A stretch of 64,000 nucleotides of DNA from an uncultured Allorhizobium sp. Lineage in GTDB: Bacteria > Pseudomonadota > Alphaproteobacteria > Rhizobiales > Rhizobiaceae. The notes under the pieces are model-generated. The model made no database searches. It worked only from the letters and a program-made list of their open reading frames with translations, and was not told the DNA's origin. The position numbers and the translations under genes were made by a program. Location of the stretch: positions 1,441,001 to 1,505,000 of the forward strand of contig OY288189.1 in NCBI GenBank assembly GCA_958439205.1, read 5' to 3'. This document shows, piece by piece, positions 41,729-51,151 of the stretch (its first letter is position 1; every line of letters begins with the position of its first letter).

Positions 41729-42634
41729 ATGGTGGAAGTGCGATTTCTGGGTGTCGGCGAGCCGAGGCCGAAACGCGTCATCCGTGTGCCGCTCGGGCTC
41801 GTCTCCTATCTGCAGGCGACGCCGCTGATGCTCATCCTCGGCGCATTCCTGCTGCTGCCGATCCTGATGATCGGCACGGTCTCCTTCTGGGACTACGACT
41901 TTGCCCAGATGTATCCCGACTTCGTCACCTTCAACTACACCGAGACACTCGGCTCCTGGGTCACCTGGAAGATCTATTTCAACACGTTGAAGTTCGCCTT
42001 CATCGTCTGGGCGATTACCCTCTTCGTCGGCTTTTGGGTCGCCTATTTCCTTGCCTTCCATGTGCGCACCTCCGCCATGCAGAGCGTCCTGTTCCTCGTC
42101 TGCACCGTGCCGTTTCTGACATCCAACATTATCCGCATGATCTCCTGGATCCCGGTGCTTGGCCGAAACGGGCTGATCAATACGGCGCTGGTCAATGCCG
42201 GCATCGTGCCGCAGCCGATCGAGTGGCTGCTCTATTCCGATTTCGCAGTCGTGCTCGCCATGGTGCATCTCTACACGCTGTTCATGGTCACACCGATCTT
42301 CAACACGATGATGCGCATCGACCGATCGCTGCTCGAAGCCGCGCGCGATGCAGGTGCCAGCGGCTGGCAGATCCTGACCAATGTCATCATCCCCCTGTCG
42401 AAACCGGGCATGGCGATCGGCACGATCTTTGTAGTGACGCTGGTGATGGCTGATTTCTCCACCGTGCAGGTCATGTCCGGCGGGCAGAGCGCGTCCGTTG
42501 CGCTGATGATGAAGAACCAGATGTCGCTGCTGCAATATCCGGCGGCTGCGGCCAATGCCGTGGTGCTACTGGCCCTGGTCCTGCTGATGGTCGCCGCCAT
42601 CCTCCGTGTCGTCGATATCCGGAAGGAGCTCTAA
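41729..42634 (+). CDS. ABC transporter permease, PotB-like
   Basis: 301 residues with six hydrophobic segments and the binding-protein-dependent permease motif EAARDAGASGWQILTNVIIPLSKPG (EAA loop, about 205-230). First of two membrane subunits, 2 bp upstream of the second. Separated from its binding-protein gene by the RIME repeats. Confidence 0.92.
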   Translation: MVEVRFLGVGEPRPKRVIRVPLGLVSYLQATPLMLILGAFLLLPILMIGTVSFWDYDFAQMYPDFVTFNYTETLGSWVTWKIYFNTLKFAFIVWAITLFVGFWVAYFLAFHVRTSAMQSVLFLVCTVPFLTSNIIRMISWIPVLGRNGLINTALVNAGIVPQPIEWLLYSDFAVVLAMVHLYTLFMVTPIFNTMMRIDRSLLEAARDAGASGWQILTNVIIPLSKPGMAIGTIFVVTLVMADFSTVQVMSGGQSASVALMMKNQMSLLQYPAAAANAVVLLALVLLMVAAILRVVDIRKEL

Positions 42635-42636
42635 AG

Positions 42637-43455
42637 ATGAATTCCGACAAGCGCCCGCGCGAGTTTTACGTTCTCGCTGCCTTCTTCGCCCTGTTCGTTC
42701 TCTTCCTTTACGGCCCACTCTCGGCGATCCTGATCCTCTCCTTCCAGGGACCGAACGGTGGCCTGACCTTCCCGCTCAACGGGGTCTCGTTGCACTGGTT
42801 CGGCAATCTCTTCGAACAGCAGGCGGTGGGCGATTTCGGCGGTTCGTTCCGTCGGTCCTTCGCGCTCGGCGTCATGGTCATGGTGGTGACGGTGGTCGTG
42901 TCGTTGCTGGCGGGCCTCGCCTTCCGCCGCAAGTTTGTGGGCTCGACCGCGCTCTTCTATCTCTCGGTCGCCAGCCTCGTTGTGCCGTCGATCATCATTT
43001 CGCTCGGCATCGGCGTCTTGTTCAGCCAGCTCGGGCTGCAGCCTGCCTGGTATTCCTCGGGCTTCGGCGCGCATCTGACCTGGACGCTTCCCTTCGGCGT
43101 GCTGATCATGTTTGCGATCTTCAATCGTTTCTCGCCGGCCTATGAGGAAGCCGCGCGCGATCTGGGTGCCACCTCCTGGCAGACCTTCCGGCATGTCGTG
43201 TTGCCTATGATCGCGCCGCCGCTGATCGGGGTCGGGCTCTTCGGCTTCACGCTCTCCTACGACGAGTTCGCGCGCACGCTGATGACGTCGGGCACCTACA
43301 ACACGCTGCCGCTCGAGATCTATGGTATGACGACGAATGTCACGACGCCGGTGCTTTATGCGCTCGGCACGGTGACGACGCTCTTTTCCTTCCTGGTAAT
43401 TGCGGGAACGCTCGGCATCATCATGGCCATGAACCGCCGTCGGGGGCGGGCGTGA
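42637..43455 (+). CDS. ABC transporter permease, PotC-like
   Basis: 272 residues, six hydrophobic segments, EAA loop EEAARDLGATSWQTFRHVVLPMIAPP. Partner of the preceding permease. Ends 4 bp before the racemase gene, so the transporter and racemase are very probably one message. Confidence 0.92.
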   Translation: MNSDKRPREFYVLAAFFALFVLFLYGPLSAILILSFQGPNGGLTFPLNGVSLHWFGNLFEQQAVGDFGGSFRRSFALGVMVMVVTVVVSLLAGLAFRRKFVGSTALFYLSVASLVVPSIIISLGIGVLFSQLGLQPAWYSSGFGAHLTWTLPFGVLIMFAIFNRFSPAYEEAARDLGATSWQTFRHVVLPMIAPPLIGVGLFGFTLSYDEFARTLMTSGTYNTLPLEIYGMTTNVTTPVLYALGTVTTLFSFLVIAGTLGIIMAMNRRRGRA

Positions 43456-43459
43456 TCGT

Positions 43460-44203
43460 ATGAAAATTGCCGTCATCAATCCGAATACGACTGCCAGCAT
43501 GACTGCGACCATCGCAGATGCCGCACGGCGGGTCGCCCATGCCGGAACCGAAATCCTGGCGATCACCTCGTCGATGGGGCCGGTCTCGATCGAGGGCTAT
43601 TATGACGAGGTCTTCGCGGTGCCCGGCCTGCTGGTGGAAATCGCCAAGGCCGAACGCGAAGGGGCAGATGCGATCGTGATTGCCTGTTTCGACGATACGG
43701 GTCTGGATGCAGCCCGGGCGCTGGCCGGTATCCCTGTCATCGGCATCTGTGAGGCGGCGCTTTCGGCGACCTCCTTTATCGCGCAACGGTTTTCCATTGT
43801 CACCACCATGGAACGCTCGCGGCTCCCCGTCGAACATCTCGTGCATCGCTACGGCATGGGCGGCCGCTGCAAGGTGCGTGCGGCCGATGTGCCGGTGCTT
43901 TCGCTGGAAGACCCGAACTCCAACGCCCGCGACAGGCTGCGCAGCGAGATAACGGCAGCGCTCAAGGACGACAGGGCCGAGGCGATCGTACTCGGCTGTG
44001 CCGGCATGGCGGATCTGACGGCAGCGCTGCGGCAGGAGTTTGGTGTGCCTGTGGTCGACGGCGTGGCGGCAGCTGTGAAGCAGGCGGAAAGCCTTGTCGC
44101 GCAGGGCCTGTCGACCGCCAAGCGCGGCGCCTATGCGACGCCCGTCTCCAAGACCTATCACGGGGATCTCGCCCGTTTCTCTCCCGCTGCCATGGGCGTG
44201 TGA
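43460..44203 (+). CDS. Asp/Glu/hydantoin racemase family protein
   Basis: 247 residues of the aspartate/glutamate/hydantoin racemase family, which interconverts stereoisomers with two catalytic cysteines. These are visible as VIACFDDTG (Cys near 75) and VLGCAGM (Cys near 180), with the N-terminal family start KIAVINPNTTASMT. It directly follows the PotB/C-like permeases and shares 4 bp with the next gene. Substrate is unknown: hydantoins, allantoin-type ureides or amino acids are all possible. Confidence 0.88.
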   Translation: MKIAVINPNTTASMTATIADAARRVAHAGTEILAITSSMGPVSIEGYYDEVFAVPGLLVEIAKAEREGADAIVIACFDDTGLDAARALAGIPVIGICEAALSATSFIAQRFSIVTTMERSRLPVEHLVHRYGMGGRCKVRAADVPVLSLEDPNSNARDRLRSEITAALKDDRAEAIVLGCAGMADLTAALRQEFGVPVVDGVAAAVKQAESLVAQGLSTAKRGAYATPVSKTYHGDLARFSPAAMGV

Positions 44204-45051
44204 GCGTGGCGGAGGATGTGCAGATCAGGGTCCTGACGGCTGGCGAAGTCGAGGAGCTCGTCGGCTGGGCGGCGCTCGAAGGCTGGAACCCTGGGCATGG
44301 CGATGCCGCAGCCTTCCGTTCCGCCGACCCCGAGGGCTTCATCGGTTGTTTTGTTGAAGGGCGCCTCGCAGCCGGGATTTCAGCGATACGTTACGGGGAC
44401 GGCTTCGGCTTCATCGGGCTCTATATCTGTCATCCGGACTTTCGGGGCAGGGGCCTCGGCCGGCGGGTCTGGGAGGCCGGAATGGCGCATCTCGCTGATC
44501 GTGTCATCGGCCTCGATGGGGTTGTCGAGCAGCAGGCGAATTATGGCCGCATGGGTTTCGCGACCGCCTATGACACCGTGCGCTGGAGCATCGAGCGCAT
44601 GCCGGCTCTGCCTGCGAGCTTTACCCGGTGTGAGGCGATCACCGAGGGTGATCTCGCCGAGATCCTTGCCCTCGATCGGACTTTCTTTCCCGCGCGGAGA
44701 GAGGACTTCCTGTCCGACTGGCTGAAGCCGCCGCGCCGTGCCTTCCTCTGCCGCCGACAGGGTGTGGTGGCGGGCTATGCCGTGATGCGACCCTGCCTTG
44801 GTGGCTACAAGATCGGGCCGCTGTTTGCCATGGATGGTCGAACGGCTGAGGATCTGCTGAAGGTCTGCCTTGCAAACCTCAAGGGCGAGGAAGTGCATCT
44901 GGATGTGCCGGAATACCAGGAAGGCTTTCGCTACCTGCTCGGCCGTCTCGGCTTCAAACGGGCGTTCCAGACCTCGCGCATGTATCGCGGCGAACCGCCG
45001 TCCGTGCAGAAGACAGGCGTCTATGCGATCACCACACTGGAGCTCGGCTGA
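44200..45051 (+). CDS. GNAT family N-acetyltransferase, two-domain
   Basis: 283 residues. The N-terminal GNAT fold has the acetyl-CoA loop HPDFRGRGLGRRVWE (about 78-92); the second half (from about residue 145) looks like the C-terminal acetyltransferase-like domain common in this subgroup (YKIGPLFAMDGRTAEDLLKV). GTG start overlaps the racemase stop (GTGA). Coupling to a racemase suggests it acylates the product amine or a related compound, but the substrate is unknown. Confidence 0.85.
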   Translation: MSVAEDVQIRVLTAGEVEELVGWAALEGWNPGHGDAAAFRSADPEGFIGCFVEGRLAAGISAIRYGDGFGFIGLYICHPDFRGRGLGRRVWEAGMAHLADRVIGLDGVVEQQANYGRMGFATAYDTVRWSIERMPALPASFTRCEAITEGDLAEILALDRTFFPARREDFLSDWLKPPRRAFLCRRQGVVAGYAVMRPCLGGYKIGPLFAMDGRTAEDLLKVCLANLKGEEVHLDVPEYQEGFRYLLGRLGFKRAFQTSRMYRGEPPSVQKTGVYAITTLELG

Positions 45052-45057
45052 GGTTTC

Positions 45058-45558
45058 TCAGTCGGCCATGCCTGACGGAGCGGCAAGCGGCAGCATGCCC
45101 TTGTAGATGCCGGGCGAGGAGCCGGGGATGGCGATGGCACCGACGCTTTTCTCATAAAAGCCCATGGGGCCAGCACCGCCAATGATGGCATAGCCATAGC
45201 CCTGGTCGCGCATGTCGAGGAGCGTGCGGATGAGTAGTGCATGGCCGATGCCACGGCCGCGGGCTTTCTCATCCACGCCGGTCGGACCGAAGAAACCCTT
45301 CATCGTCGCCTCGTGGCAGGCAAAGCCAAGCAGAGTTTCGCCTTCATGGGCAATCCAGCAGGTCACCGGCTGGCGCATGATTGCTGCCGTCGCCTCCGAT
45401 GCCCAGCCGGCGCCGAAACGAGGCTCGATCCAGGCCGTTATCCCGGCAAGTTCGGGTACCAGAGCGCGCCGGATCGTCACGCCTTCCGCTTCCATGCGCC
45501 GATCAAGGTCGGAATTTGGCTGCAGATCGTAGAGCTTTACCAGCATGTCCGCAGCCAT
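45058..45558 (-). CDS. GNAT family N-acetyltransferase
   Basis: 166 residues with the GNAT motif A VDEKARGRGIGHALLIR (about 94-110) and GFYEKSVGA near the C-terminus. Starts 1 bp after the stop of the ROK kinase and so belongs to the amino-sugar operon as its last gene. It may acetylate an amino sugar; the substrate is not determined. Confidence 0.85.
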   Translation of the reverse strand: MAADMLVKLYDLQPNSDLDRRMEAEGVTIRRALVPELAGITAWIEPRFGAGWASEATAAIMRQPVTCWIAHEGETLLGFACHEATMKGFFGPTGVDEKARGRGIGHALLIRTLLDMRDQGYGYAIIGGAGPMGFYEKSVGAIAIPGSSPGIYKGMLPLAAPSGMAD

Positions 45559-45559
45559 C

Positions 45560-46492
45560 TCAGCCTCCTTGATGCTCTCTAGCGAAATCGAGACCGAGGA
45601 TCGCGGCTCCGATCAGGCCCGGCTCGACGCCGCACGCGGCCGGCACAACGATGGGTGCCTTGAACTTGCGCAAGATGCGCGCGCGCAGAGCCGTATCGAT
45701 CCGTGAAAGGAGCGCGGGCACGTTCGAAAGGCCGCCGCCGACGGGTAATATCGTCGTACCTGTGACGTTGACCACCACCGAAAGCGCATCGGTGAGGATG
45801 TCGACATAGACGTCGATGGTGCGTTCGGCCTTGGCATCGCCCTTCTGCCAATCAGCGATGATTTCCTCGCTGGTCATTTGCTCGGCGTGAATATGCTTGT
45901 GCAGCTTTTCGAGGCCCCGCGCGCTGCAGATTGCGTCGATACAGCCGACCTGTCCACAGCCGCACTGGAAGCGTGGCACGTGCATCGGCGGATTGCCGGC
46001 TTCTGTCGGCTGGATCGGTCCATGGCCCCATTCGCCGGCAAAACCGCTTTCGTTGATCAGCTGGCCGTCGATGACGAGGCCGCCGCCGACGCCAGTGCCG
46101 AGGATGACGCCGAAGACGACCCGGTGGCCGCGGGCAGCACCGATGCCGGCTTCGGCCAGCACGAAACAGTCGGCATCATTGGCGACGATGACCGGCAGGC
46201 CGAGGGCCGCTTCGAGATTTGCCTGCAGTGGGCGACCGTGGATGCAGGGGATGTTGGCGACAACGGCGTTCGCCGTATCGGGATCGATGACGCCAGCAAT
46301 CGAGATCGCGATGCAGGCAGCGCGCTCACCGGCGATGGCTTCGGCTTCCGCGATGACGTAGGCGAGTGTGGCGACGAAGGCGTCGAAATCGTGGATTGGG
46401 GTGGGTTGGCGCGGGAAGGGCCGGATGTCTTCCGGGCTCGTTGCCAGTGCGCCCTTGATCGCAGTGCCGCCGATATCGAAGCAGACGATCAT
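45560..46492 (-). CDS. nagK: ROK family sugar kinase, probable N-acetylglucosamine kinase
   Basis: 310 residues. ATP-binding DIGGTAIKG (5-13), catalytic Asp in VANDADCF, the ROK sugar-binding GEWGH and the zinc motif CGCGQVGCIDA. Coupled by ATGA to nagA, which makes phosphorylation of GlcNAc to GlcNAc-6-phosphate the likely job; N-acetylmannosamine or glucosamine are alternatives. Confidence 0.87.
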   Translation of the reverse strand: MIVCFDIGGTAIKGALATSPEDIRPFPRQPTPIHDFDAFVATLAYVIAEAEAIAGERAACIAISIAGVIDPDTANAVVANIPCIHGRPLQANLEAALGLPVIVANDADCFVLAEAGIGAARGHRVVFGVILGTGVGGGLVIDGQLINESGFAGEWGHGPIQPTEAGNPPMHVPRFQCGCGQVGCIDAICSARGLEKLHKHIHAEQMTSEEIIADWQKGDAKAERTIDVYVDILTDALSVVVNVTGTTILPVGGGLSNVPALLSRIDTALRARILRKFKAPIVVPAACGVEPGLIGAAILGLDFAREHQGG

Positions 46493-47673
46493 GCGAAGGC
46501 CCTGCTCGGCGCGGTGTCGGCACCATGGACGCAGGCGCCTGCGATCCAGGTCGAGTGGATGTCAAGATCAGGGCTCAGCACAATGAAGTCGGCATCCTGG
46601 CCTGCGGCCAAGCTTCCCTTGGTCTTGGCACCAATGGCCTCGGCGGGATAGAGCGATGCCATGCGCAGCGCCTCTTCCAGCGGCTGGCCGAGTTTCTCGT
46701 GCACGTAACGGACGCAGGAGAGCATGTCGATGTCGGCGCCGGCGAGTGTACCATCGGCGAGTGTCAGGCGGCCATCGCGGCGGTAGACGGTCCGGCCGTT
46801 CAGGTCGAAGCTTGTCTCATCAGAGCCAATGGTCGACATGGCATCGGTGACGAGGAAGATGTGAGCGGGGCCGTGCTTGGCGGCGAGTGCGATCTTCATG
46901 GTCACCGGATCGACATGGAAGCCGTCGGCGATCAGGCCGCAATGGAGAACCGGCGAGGTGAGGGCAGCACCCACGAGGCCGGGCTCCCGATTGCCGAGCG
47001 GGCTCATGGCGTTGAAGAGATGGGTGACGAGTGTGGCGCCTGCTTCGACATAGGCCGCGACGTTGGCGCAGCTTGTGTCGGTATGGCCTAGGCTGACGCG
47101 GTAGCCGGCCTGAACCAGGCGATTGACCTGATCCGGTGTGACACTCTCCGGTGCCACAGTGATCATCGGGATACCGAAACGCGATGCTTGCTCAACGAGA
47201 TAGTCGAGATCGGCTTGCGCCATCGAGCGGATCAGGGCCGGATCATGGGTGCCCTTGCGGGCGATCGAGAGATGCGGGCCTTCGAGATGCAGGCCGAGAT
47301 AGCCTGGCTCGCCGTTCTTGGCTGCGACTTCGCCAGCGACGATCGCCTCTCGCTTGATCTCTGGCGCATCGGTGATCAGCGTGACCATCAGGGCCGTCGT
47401 GCCATAGCGCGCATGGGCCTCGCAGATCGTGCGGATGCCGGACACCGTGGGATCGTTGTTGAACAGCACGCCGCCGCCACCGTTCACCTGCAGGTCAATG
47501 AACCCGGGCGCAATCAGCGCGTCGCCGGCCTCGTGGCGCATGATGCCGGTGGGCAAGTCGGCCTTGCGCAGGATGGCCTTGACCCGGCCGTTATCGACCA
47601 GGAGGGCTGCATCTTCGTGGGACATGTGCCCATCGAAGATGCGGCTTGCGGTGATGGCGAAGGCTGGCGTCAT
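46489..47673 (-). CDS. nagA: N-acetylglucosamine-6-phosphate deacetylase
   Basis: Removes the acetyl group from GlcNAc-6-phosphate. 394 residues of the amidohydrolase family. The PGFIDLQVNGGGG segment (Gln/Asn instead of the usual HxH, as in E. coli NagA), LHLEGPHL (metal-binding Glu), SLGHTDTS and THLFNAMSP (metal-binding His) and LVTDAM (catalytic Asp) are all present. Overlaps both neighbours by 4 bp. Confidence 0.95.
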   Translation of the reverse strand: MTPAFAITASRIFDGHMSHEDAALLVDNGRVKAILRKADLPTGIMRHEAGDALIAPGFIDLQVNGGGGVLFNNDPTVSGIRTICEAHARYGTTALMVTLITDAPEIKREAIVAGEVAAKNGEPGYLGLHLEGPHLSIARKGTHDPALIRSMAQADLDYLVEQASRFGIPMITVAPESVTPDQVNRLVQAGYRVSLGHTDTSCANVAAYVEAGATLVTHLFNAMSPLGNREPGLVGAALTSPVLHCGLIADGFHVDPVTMKIALAAKHGPAHIFLVTDAMSTIGSDETSFDLNGRTVYRRDGRLTLADGTLAGADIDMLSCVRYVHEKLGQPLEEALRMASLYPAEAIGAKTKGSLAAGQDADFIVLSPDLDIHSTWIAGACVHGADTAPSRAFA

Positions 47674-48692
47674 TGGGTCTCGGTAACTTTCTTCAGTGCG
47701 ACCGGCTTGTCGGGATTGAAGCCGCGGGCACGGGAGAGGGATTCGATAAAGCTATAATAAGGAACGATCAGGGCCAGCGCATCCGTGATTGGATGTCCTG
47801 TTGCAATGAAAGGCAGCTTGTGACCAGCCGTCGCTTGATCCGAGGTGATGAAGCAGGTGGCGTTGCTCGCCGCGAGCTTCGAGACAGTGCCGGCGATCGA
47901 GGCTTCGGCTTTGTCGCGGGCCGCAAAGGCGACGACGGGGAAATTTCGGCTGACGATCGAGACTGGGCCGTGCAGCACTTCGGCGGAAGAATAGGCTTCC
48001 GCATGCAGTTCGCAGGTTTCCTTGCACTTGAGTGCCGCTTCTGCGGCGATGGCAAGTGCTGGGCCGCGACCGAGCATGTAGAGGGAGTCTGCCGATTTCA
48101 GCGGCTCGAGCAGTGCGCTCCAGTCGAGCAGAAGTGCCTTTTCGAAGTGCTCGGGCAGGGTATCGACGGCGCGGGCCAACGCATCATCACGGCTCCAGCT
48201 TGCAAGGATAGCAAGGCCTGCGACAATCGAATTGACGAAGGACTTGGTGGCGGCAACTGCGATTTCGGGACCCGCCTTGATGTCTATGGCGAAGGTCGCA
48301 GCATCGGCGAGCGGCGAGGGCAGTGTATTGACCAGGCTCACTGTGGTCGCGCCGCCGTCCCGGGCGCCTCTGGCCATGGCCACGATATCGGGGCTTGCAC
48401 CGGATTGTGAAACCGCAAAGGCGGCGGCCTTGCCGAGCTTCATCCGCGTCTCGTAGATCGAGGCGAGCGAGGGGCCAAGCGAGGCGACCGGCAGGCCCAT
48501 CTGCAGCTCGATCGCATATTTCAGGAAATGGGCCGCGTGATCGGAAGAGCCGCGGGCGATCGTGACGACGACGCCTGGATCCTTGTCGCGCAGCGCGTTC
48601 GCCGCCTCCGATATCACGGTCCTGGAGCTGTCCAGCAATCGGGCAGCGGCTGCGGGGATCTCGTCGATCTCCTCACGCATCTTGGTGGTCAT
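47670..48692 (-). CDS. SIS-domain glucosamine-6-phosphate deaminase, NagB-II type
   Basis: 340 residues with two SIS sugar-phosphate isomerase domains (VVTIARGSSDHAAHFLKY near 42; LYMLGRGPALAIAAEAALKCKETC near 200) but no glutaminase domain, which fits the NagB-II/AgaS group rather than GlmS. In this operon it would turn glucosamine-6-phosphate into fructose-6-phosphate. It lies 11 bp after the GntR gene and overlaps nagA by 4 bp. Confidence 0.88.
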   Translation of the reverse strand: MTTKMREEIDEIPAAAARLLDSSRTVISEAANALRDKDPGVVVTIARGSSDHAAHFLKYAIELQMGLPVASLGPSLASIYETRMKLGKAAAFAVSQSGASPDIVAMARGARDGGATTVSLVNTLPSPLADAATFAIDIKAGPEIAVAATKSFVNSIVAGLAILASWSRDDALARAVDTLPEHFEKALLLDWSALLEPLKSADSLYMLGRGPALAIAAEAALKCKETCELHAEAYSSAEVLHGPVSIVSRNFPVVAFAARDKAEASIAGTVSKLAASNATCFITSDQATAGHKLPFIATGHPITDALALIVPYYSFIESLSRARGFNPDKPVALKKVTETQ

Positions 48693-48703
48693 ATCAAGCG
48701 CTT

Positions 48704-49471
48704 TCAGTCTTGAGGCTTCATGGGCGAGCCGATGCCGAGTTCGGCAACCAGGTCATAGGCGTCGCTGCGATAAAGCGCGCGCGACATTTCCATCACGCGG
48801 CCGGTTTCGAGATAGGCAATCCGCTGCACCGAGAGTGCTGCCGAGCCGGGCGGGACGCCAAGCAGCTTGGTTTCCTCGTCCGTCAAAAGCACGGCGGAGA
48901 TGCGCTGGTTGGCGCGCACAGGCCGGATGCCAGCATCCAGCAGGCAGAGATAGAGAGAGTCCTCGATCTTATCGGGATCCGGCAGCAGATCGTCTGGCAG
49001 ACTGGTCCGTTCCAGCGCGATCGGCATGTCGTTGGCGGTTCTGAGGCGATCGATGCGGGCGACGCGTGCGCCGCTGACGAGGCCGAGCATCATGGTTTCT
49101 TCCGCGGTCGGATAAAACAGGCCGCGCCCCAGCCAGCGGGAGCCGGCGACCATGCCGCGGCGGCGCATGTCCTCGGTGAAGGAGGTCAGCTGGCTCAGCG
49201 GCTGCTGCATGCGCGGCACGGGCTTCACGACGAAGGTGCCGGACCCACGACGACGGACGAGCAGGCCTTCTTCCACCAGTTCGTCGATCGCCTTGCGTAC
49301 CGTCACGCGGCTGATCTCGGCCGCTTCTGCGATGTCACGCTCGGCCGGCAGGGCATCGCCATGCTTGAGGCGACCCGAGGCGACGGCGTCTTCGATCATC
49401 TTTCGCAGCTTCACGTAAAGCGGACCGCCGCGGACGGACTGTAGTTGTTCCAGGGGAAGGGGCGTGCTCAT
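48704..49471 (-). CDS. GntR/HutC-family regulator of the nag operon
   Basis: 255 residues: winged helix (DALPAERDIAEAAEISRVTVRKAIDELVEEGLLVRRRGSGTFV, about 40-85) and a C-terminal UTRA effector domain (about 105-245), as in NagR/DasR-type sensors of phosphorylated amino sugars. First gene of the amino-sugar operon and divergent from the oxidoreductase/ABC operon, so it may control both. Start at 49471 with GAGGAA 6 bp upstream. Confidence 0.9.
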   Translation of the reverse strand: MSTPLPLEQLQSVRGGPLYVKLRKMIEDAVASGRLKHGDALPAERDIAEAAEISRVTVRKAIDELVEEGLLVRRRGSGTFVVKPVPRMQQPLSQLTSFTEDMRRRGMVAGSRWLGRGLFYPTAEETMMLGLVSGARVARIDRLRTANDMPIALERTSLPDDLLPDPDKIEDSLYLCLLDAGIRPVRANQRISAVLLTDEETKLLGVPPGSAALSVQRIAYLETGRVMEMSRALYRSDAYDLVAELGIGSPMKPQD

Positions 49472-49954
49472 GCGGTTCCTCTGCCCCAGGCGCGGACAGA
49501 CCGCAAGCGGAGGGCAATTGCGCATTCCGTCTTCGGTGTCTGCATGCTTCCATCCCCTCGGTGGTCTTTCTCAAAATAATACCAACCAGAAACCTATTTC
49601 GCAAATGGTTTTGAAAAGGATGTGCGCATGAATGTTGATATGAAGAAATTTCGCCGGAAAAACAGCAATTTGGATGTTTTGAAGCTGATTTTGACATATC
49701 CCGCTTTACGATTGGACTAGTTTTGGTATCTTAAATTAACGATTGGAGAGGAGCCCAATCCAAAGCCTCTGCGCCTTCTTCCGAGATGGGATGAGTTGCG
49801 ACTGCAGGCCCCGGCATTTCGGCCCTTCATTCAATATCGTAGGCAGTTATGAAAACCATTTTCATCAACGGTGGGATTTTCGCTTCCCGTGTTGACGATC
49901 TTGGAAAATTGACGCAGTCTGCGAAAAATAATTACGAAAGCAGGGGAATGCATC
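49472..49954. other. Divergent promoter region, nag operon and Idh-ABC operon
   Basis: 483 bp without a gene. It contains ATACCAA at 49577-49583 and the inverse TTGGTAT at 49723-49729, possible half-sites for the GntR regulator; TTGACA at 49691; TTGACG at 49892 and 49909 as candidate -35 elements; and a perfect inverted repeat at 49849-49865 listed separately. Confidence 0.5.
49849..49865. promoter_or_regulatory. Perfect 7-3-7 inverted repeat upstream of the Idh-ABC operon
   Basis: ATGAAAA-CCA-TTTTCAT lies 89 bp upstream of the oxidoreductase ATG. The symmetry suggests a dimeric regulator. A related TTTTCATGAA sits between the ssnoaL-like and ridA genes (59101-59110), so an RpiR-type protein encoded at 59595 is one candidate binder. 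Confidence 0.5.
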
Positions 49955-51139
49955 ATGAAGGTCGCGATTATCGGACTCGGATTCCGTCTTGGATATCTGG
50001 GTCGGGTGTTCAAGGAGATTGATCCGAGCTTCGAGATCGTCGGCTATGTCGATCCGGCGCCAGCCGGCATGGCAACGCTCGATGAGCATGGTATCTCTGC
50101 CGGCAAGGTTTATGAGACACCTGAAGCCCTGATCGCCGGTGAGACTTTCGATCTTCTGATGATCGGTTCGCCGAACCACCTGCATCTCGACCACATCCGG
50201 CTCGGCCTTGAGGCTGGTCTGACCGTTTTCACCGAAAAGCCGATCGTCACCAGCATCGAGGAGAGCTATGCGCTCGCGTCGCTGCTGAATACCTATGGCC
50301 ACGATCGTCTGCTGGTCGGTCTGGTCCTGCGTTACTCCCCGCTCTACCGCGATCTGCGCAAGGCGCAGGAAGAGGGGCGTCTCGGCAATGTCGTCTCGAT
50401 CGAGGCATCCGAGCATATCCAGCCCTATCACGGCGCCTTCTTCATGCGCGACTGGCGCCGTTATGGCCGTTATGCCGGTGGCTTCATGCTGGAAAAGTGC
50501 TGCCACGACCTCGATCTTTACAACGGCGTGGTCGGTGCCCGTCCGCGTTTCGTCGCGAGCTTCGGCGGCCGCAAGAGCTTCGTGCCGGAAAATGCGCCTG
50601 AGGCAGAAGGCATCAACGACCTCAACGTCTATCACCGCAAGCCGAGCGGCTGGCAGGGCTCCGACAAGGTGTTCGACAGCGACGGCGACATCATCGATTT
50701 CCAGACCGCAATCGTCGAATACGAGAACGGCGTGTCGATGACCTTCCATACCAATCTCAATGTCCCGGACGAGTTCCGCCGCTTCTGCGTCATTGGCTCG
50801 AAGGGCATGGCGGAAGGAGATTTCGTGCGTGGGTTCATGGATGTGCATGACGCCCGTACCAATGAGAAGGTGATCGCCAACACCTACAAGGCGCCGTCCT
50901 CACTGTCGCAGCACTACGGCGCCGACGAGCAGATGGCCGAAGACGTGATTGCCTTTGTGCAGACGGGTGCCAAGCAGCCTGTGTCCGCCATCGATGCGCT
51001 CGAAGCCGGCATTCTGGCGCTTGCCATGGATGAGGCACGGCTTGCCCGCAAGGTCGTCGATCTGAAGCCGGTCTGGGAGAAGTTCGATGGCTGCCTGCAC
51101 GGCACGTCGGACGCTTCCGCCCGTGTTCGGTCGGCGTAA
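49955..51139 (+). CDS. Gfo/Idh/MocA family oxidoreductase
   Basis: 394 residues. N-terminal Rossmann fold (VAIIGLGFRLGYLG; the fingerprint GLGFRLG differs a little from GxGxxG) and the family EKP motif (FTEKPIVTS, near 93-101) with catalytic lysine; GGFMLEKCCHDLDLYN carries the usual His/Asp of the active site. NAD(P)-dependent oxidation of a sugar or sugar derivative is expected. First gene of an operon with a complete sugar ABC importer; AGGGGA lies 7-8 bp upstream. Confidence 0.88.
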   Translation: MKVAIIGLGFRLGYLGRVFKEIDPSFEIVGYVDPAPAGMATLDEHGISAGKVYETPEALIAGETFDLLMIGSPNHLHLDHIRLGLEAGLTVFTEKPIVTSIEESYALASLLNTYGHDRLLVGLVLRYSPLYRDLRKAQEEGRLGNVVSIEASEHIQPYHGAFFMRDWRRYGRYAGGFMLEKCCHDLDLYNGVVGARPRFVASFGGRKSFVPENAPEAEGINDLNVYHRKPSGWQGSDKVFDSDGDIIDFQTAIVEYENGVSMTFHTNLNVPDEFRRFCVIGSKGMAEGDFVRGFMDVHDARTNEKVIANTYKAPSSLSQHYGADEQMAEDVIAFVQTGAKQPVSAIDALEAGILALAMDEARLARKVVDLKPVWEKFDGCLHGTSDASARVRSA

Positions 51140-51151
51140 AGGAGCGGTCGG

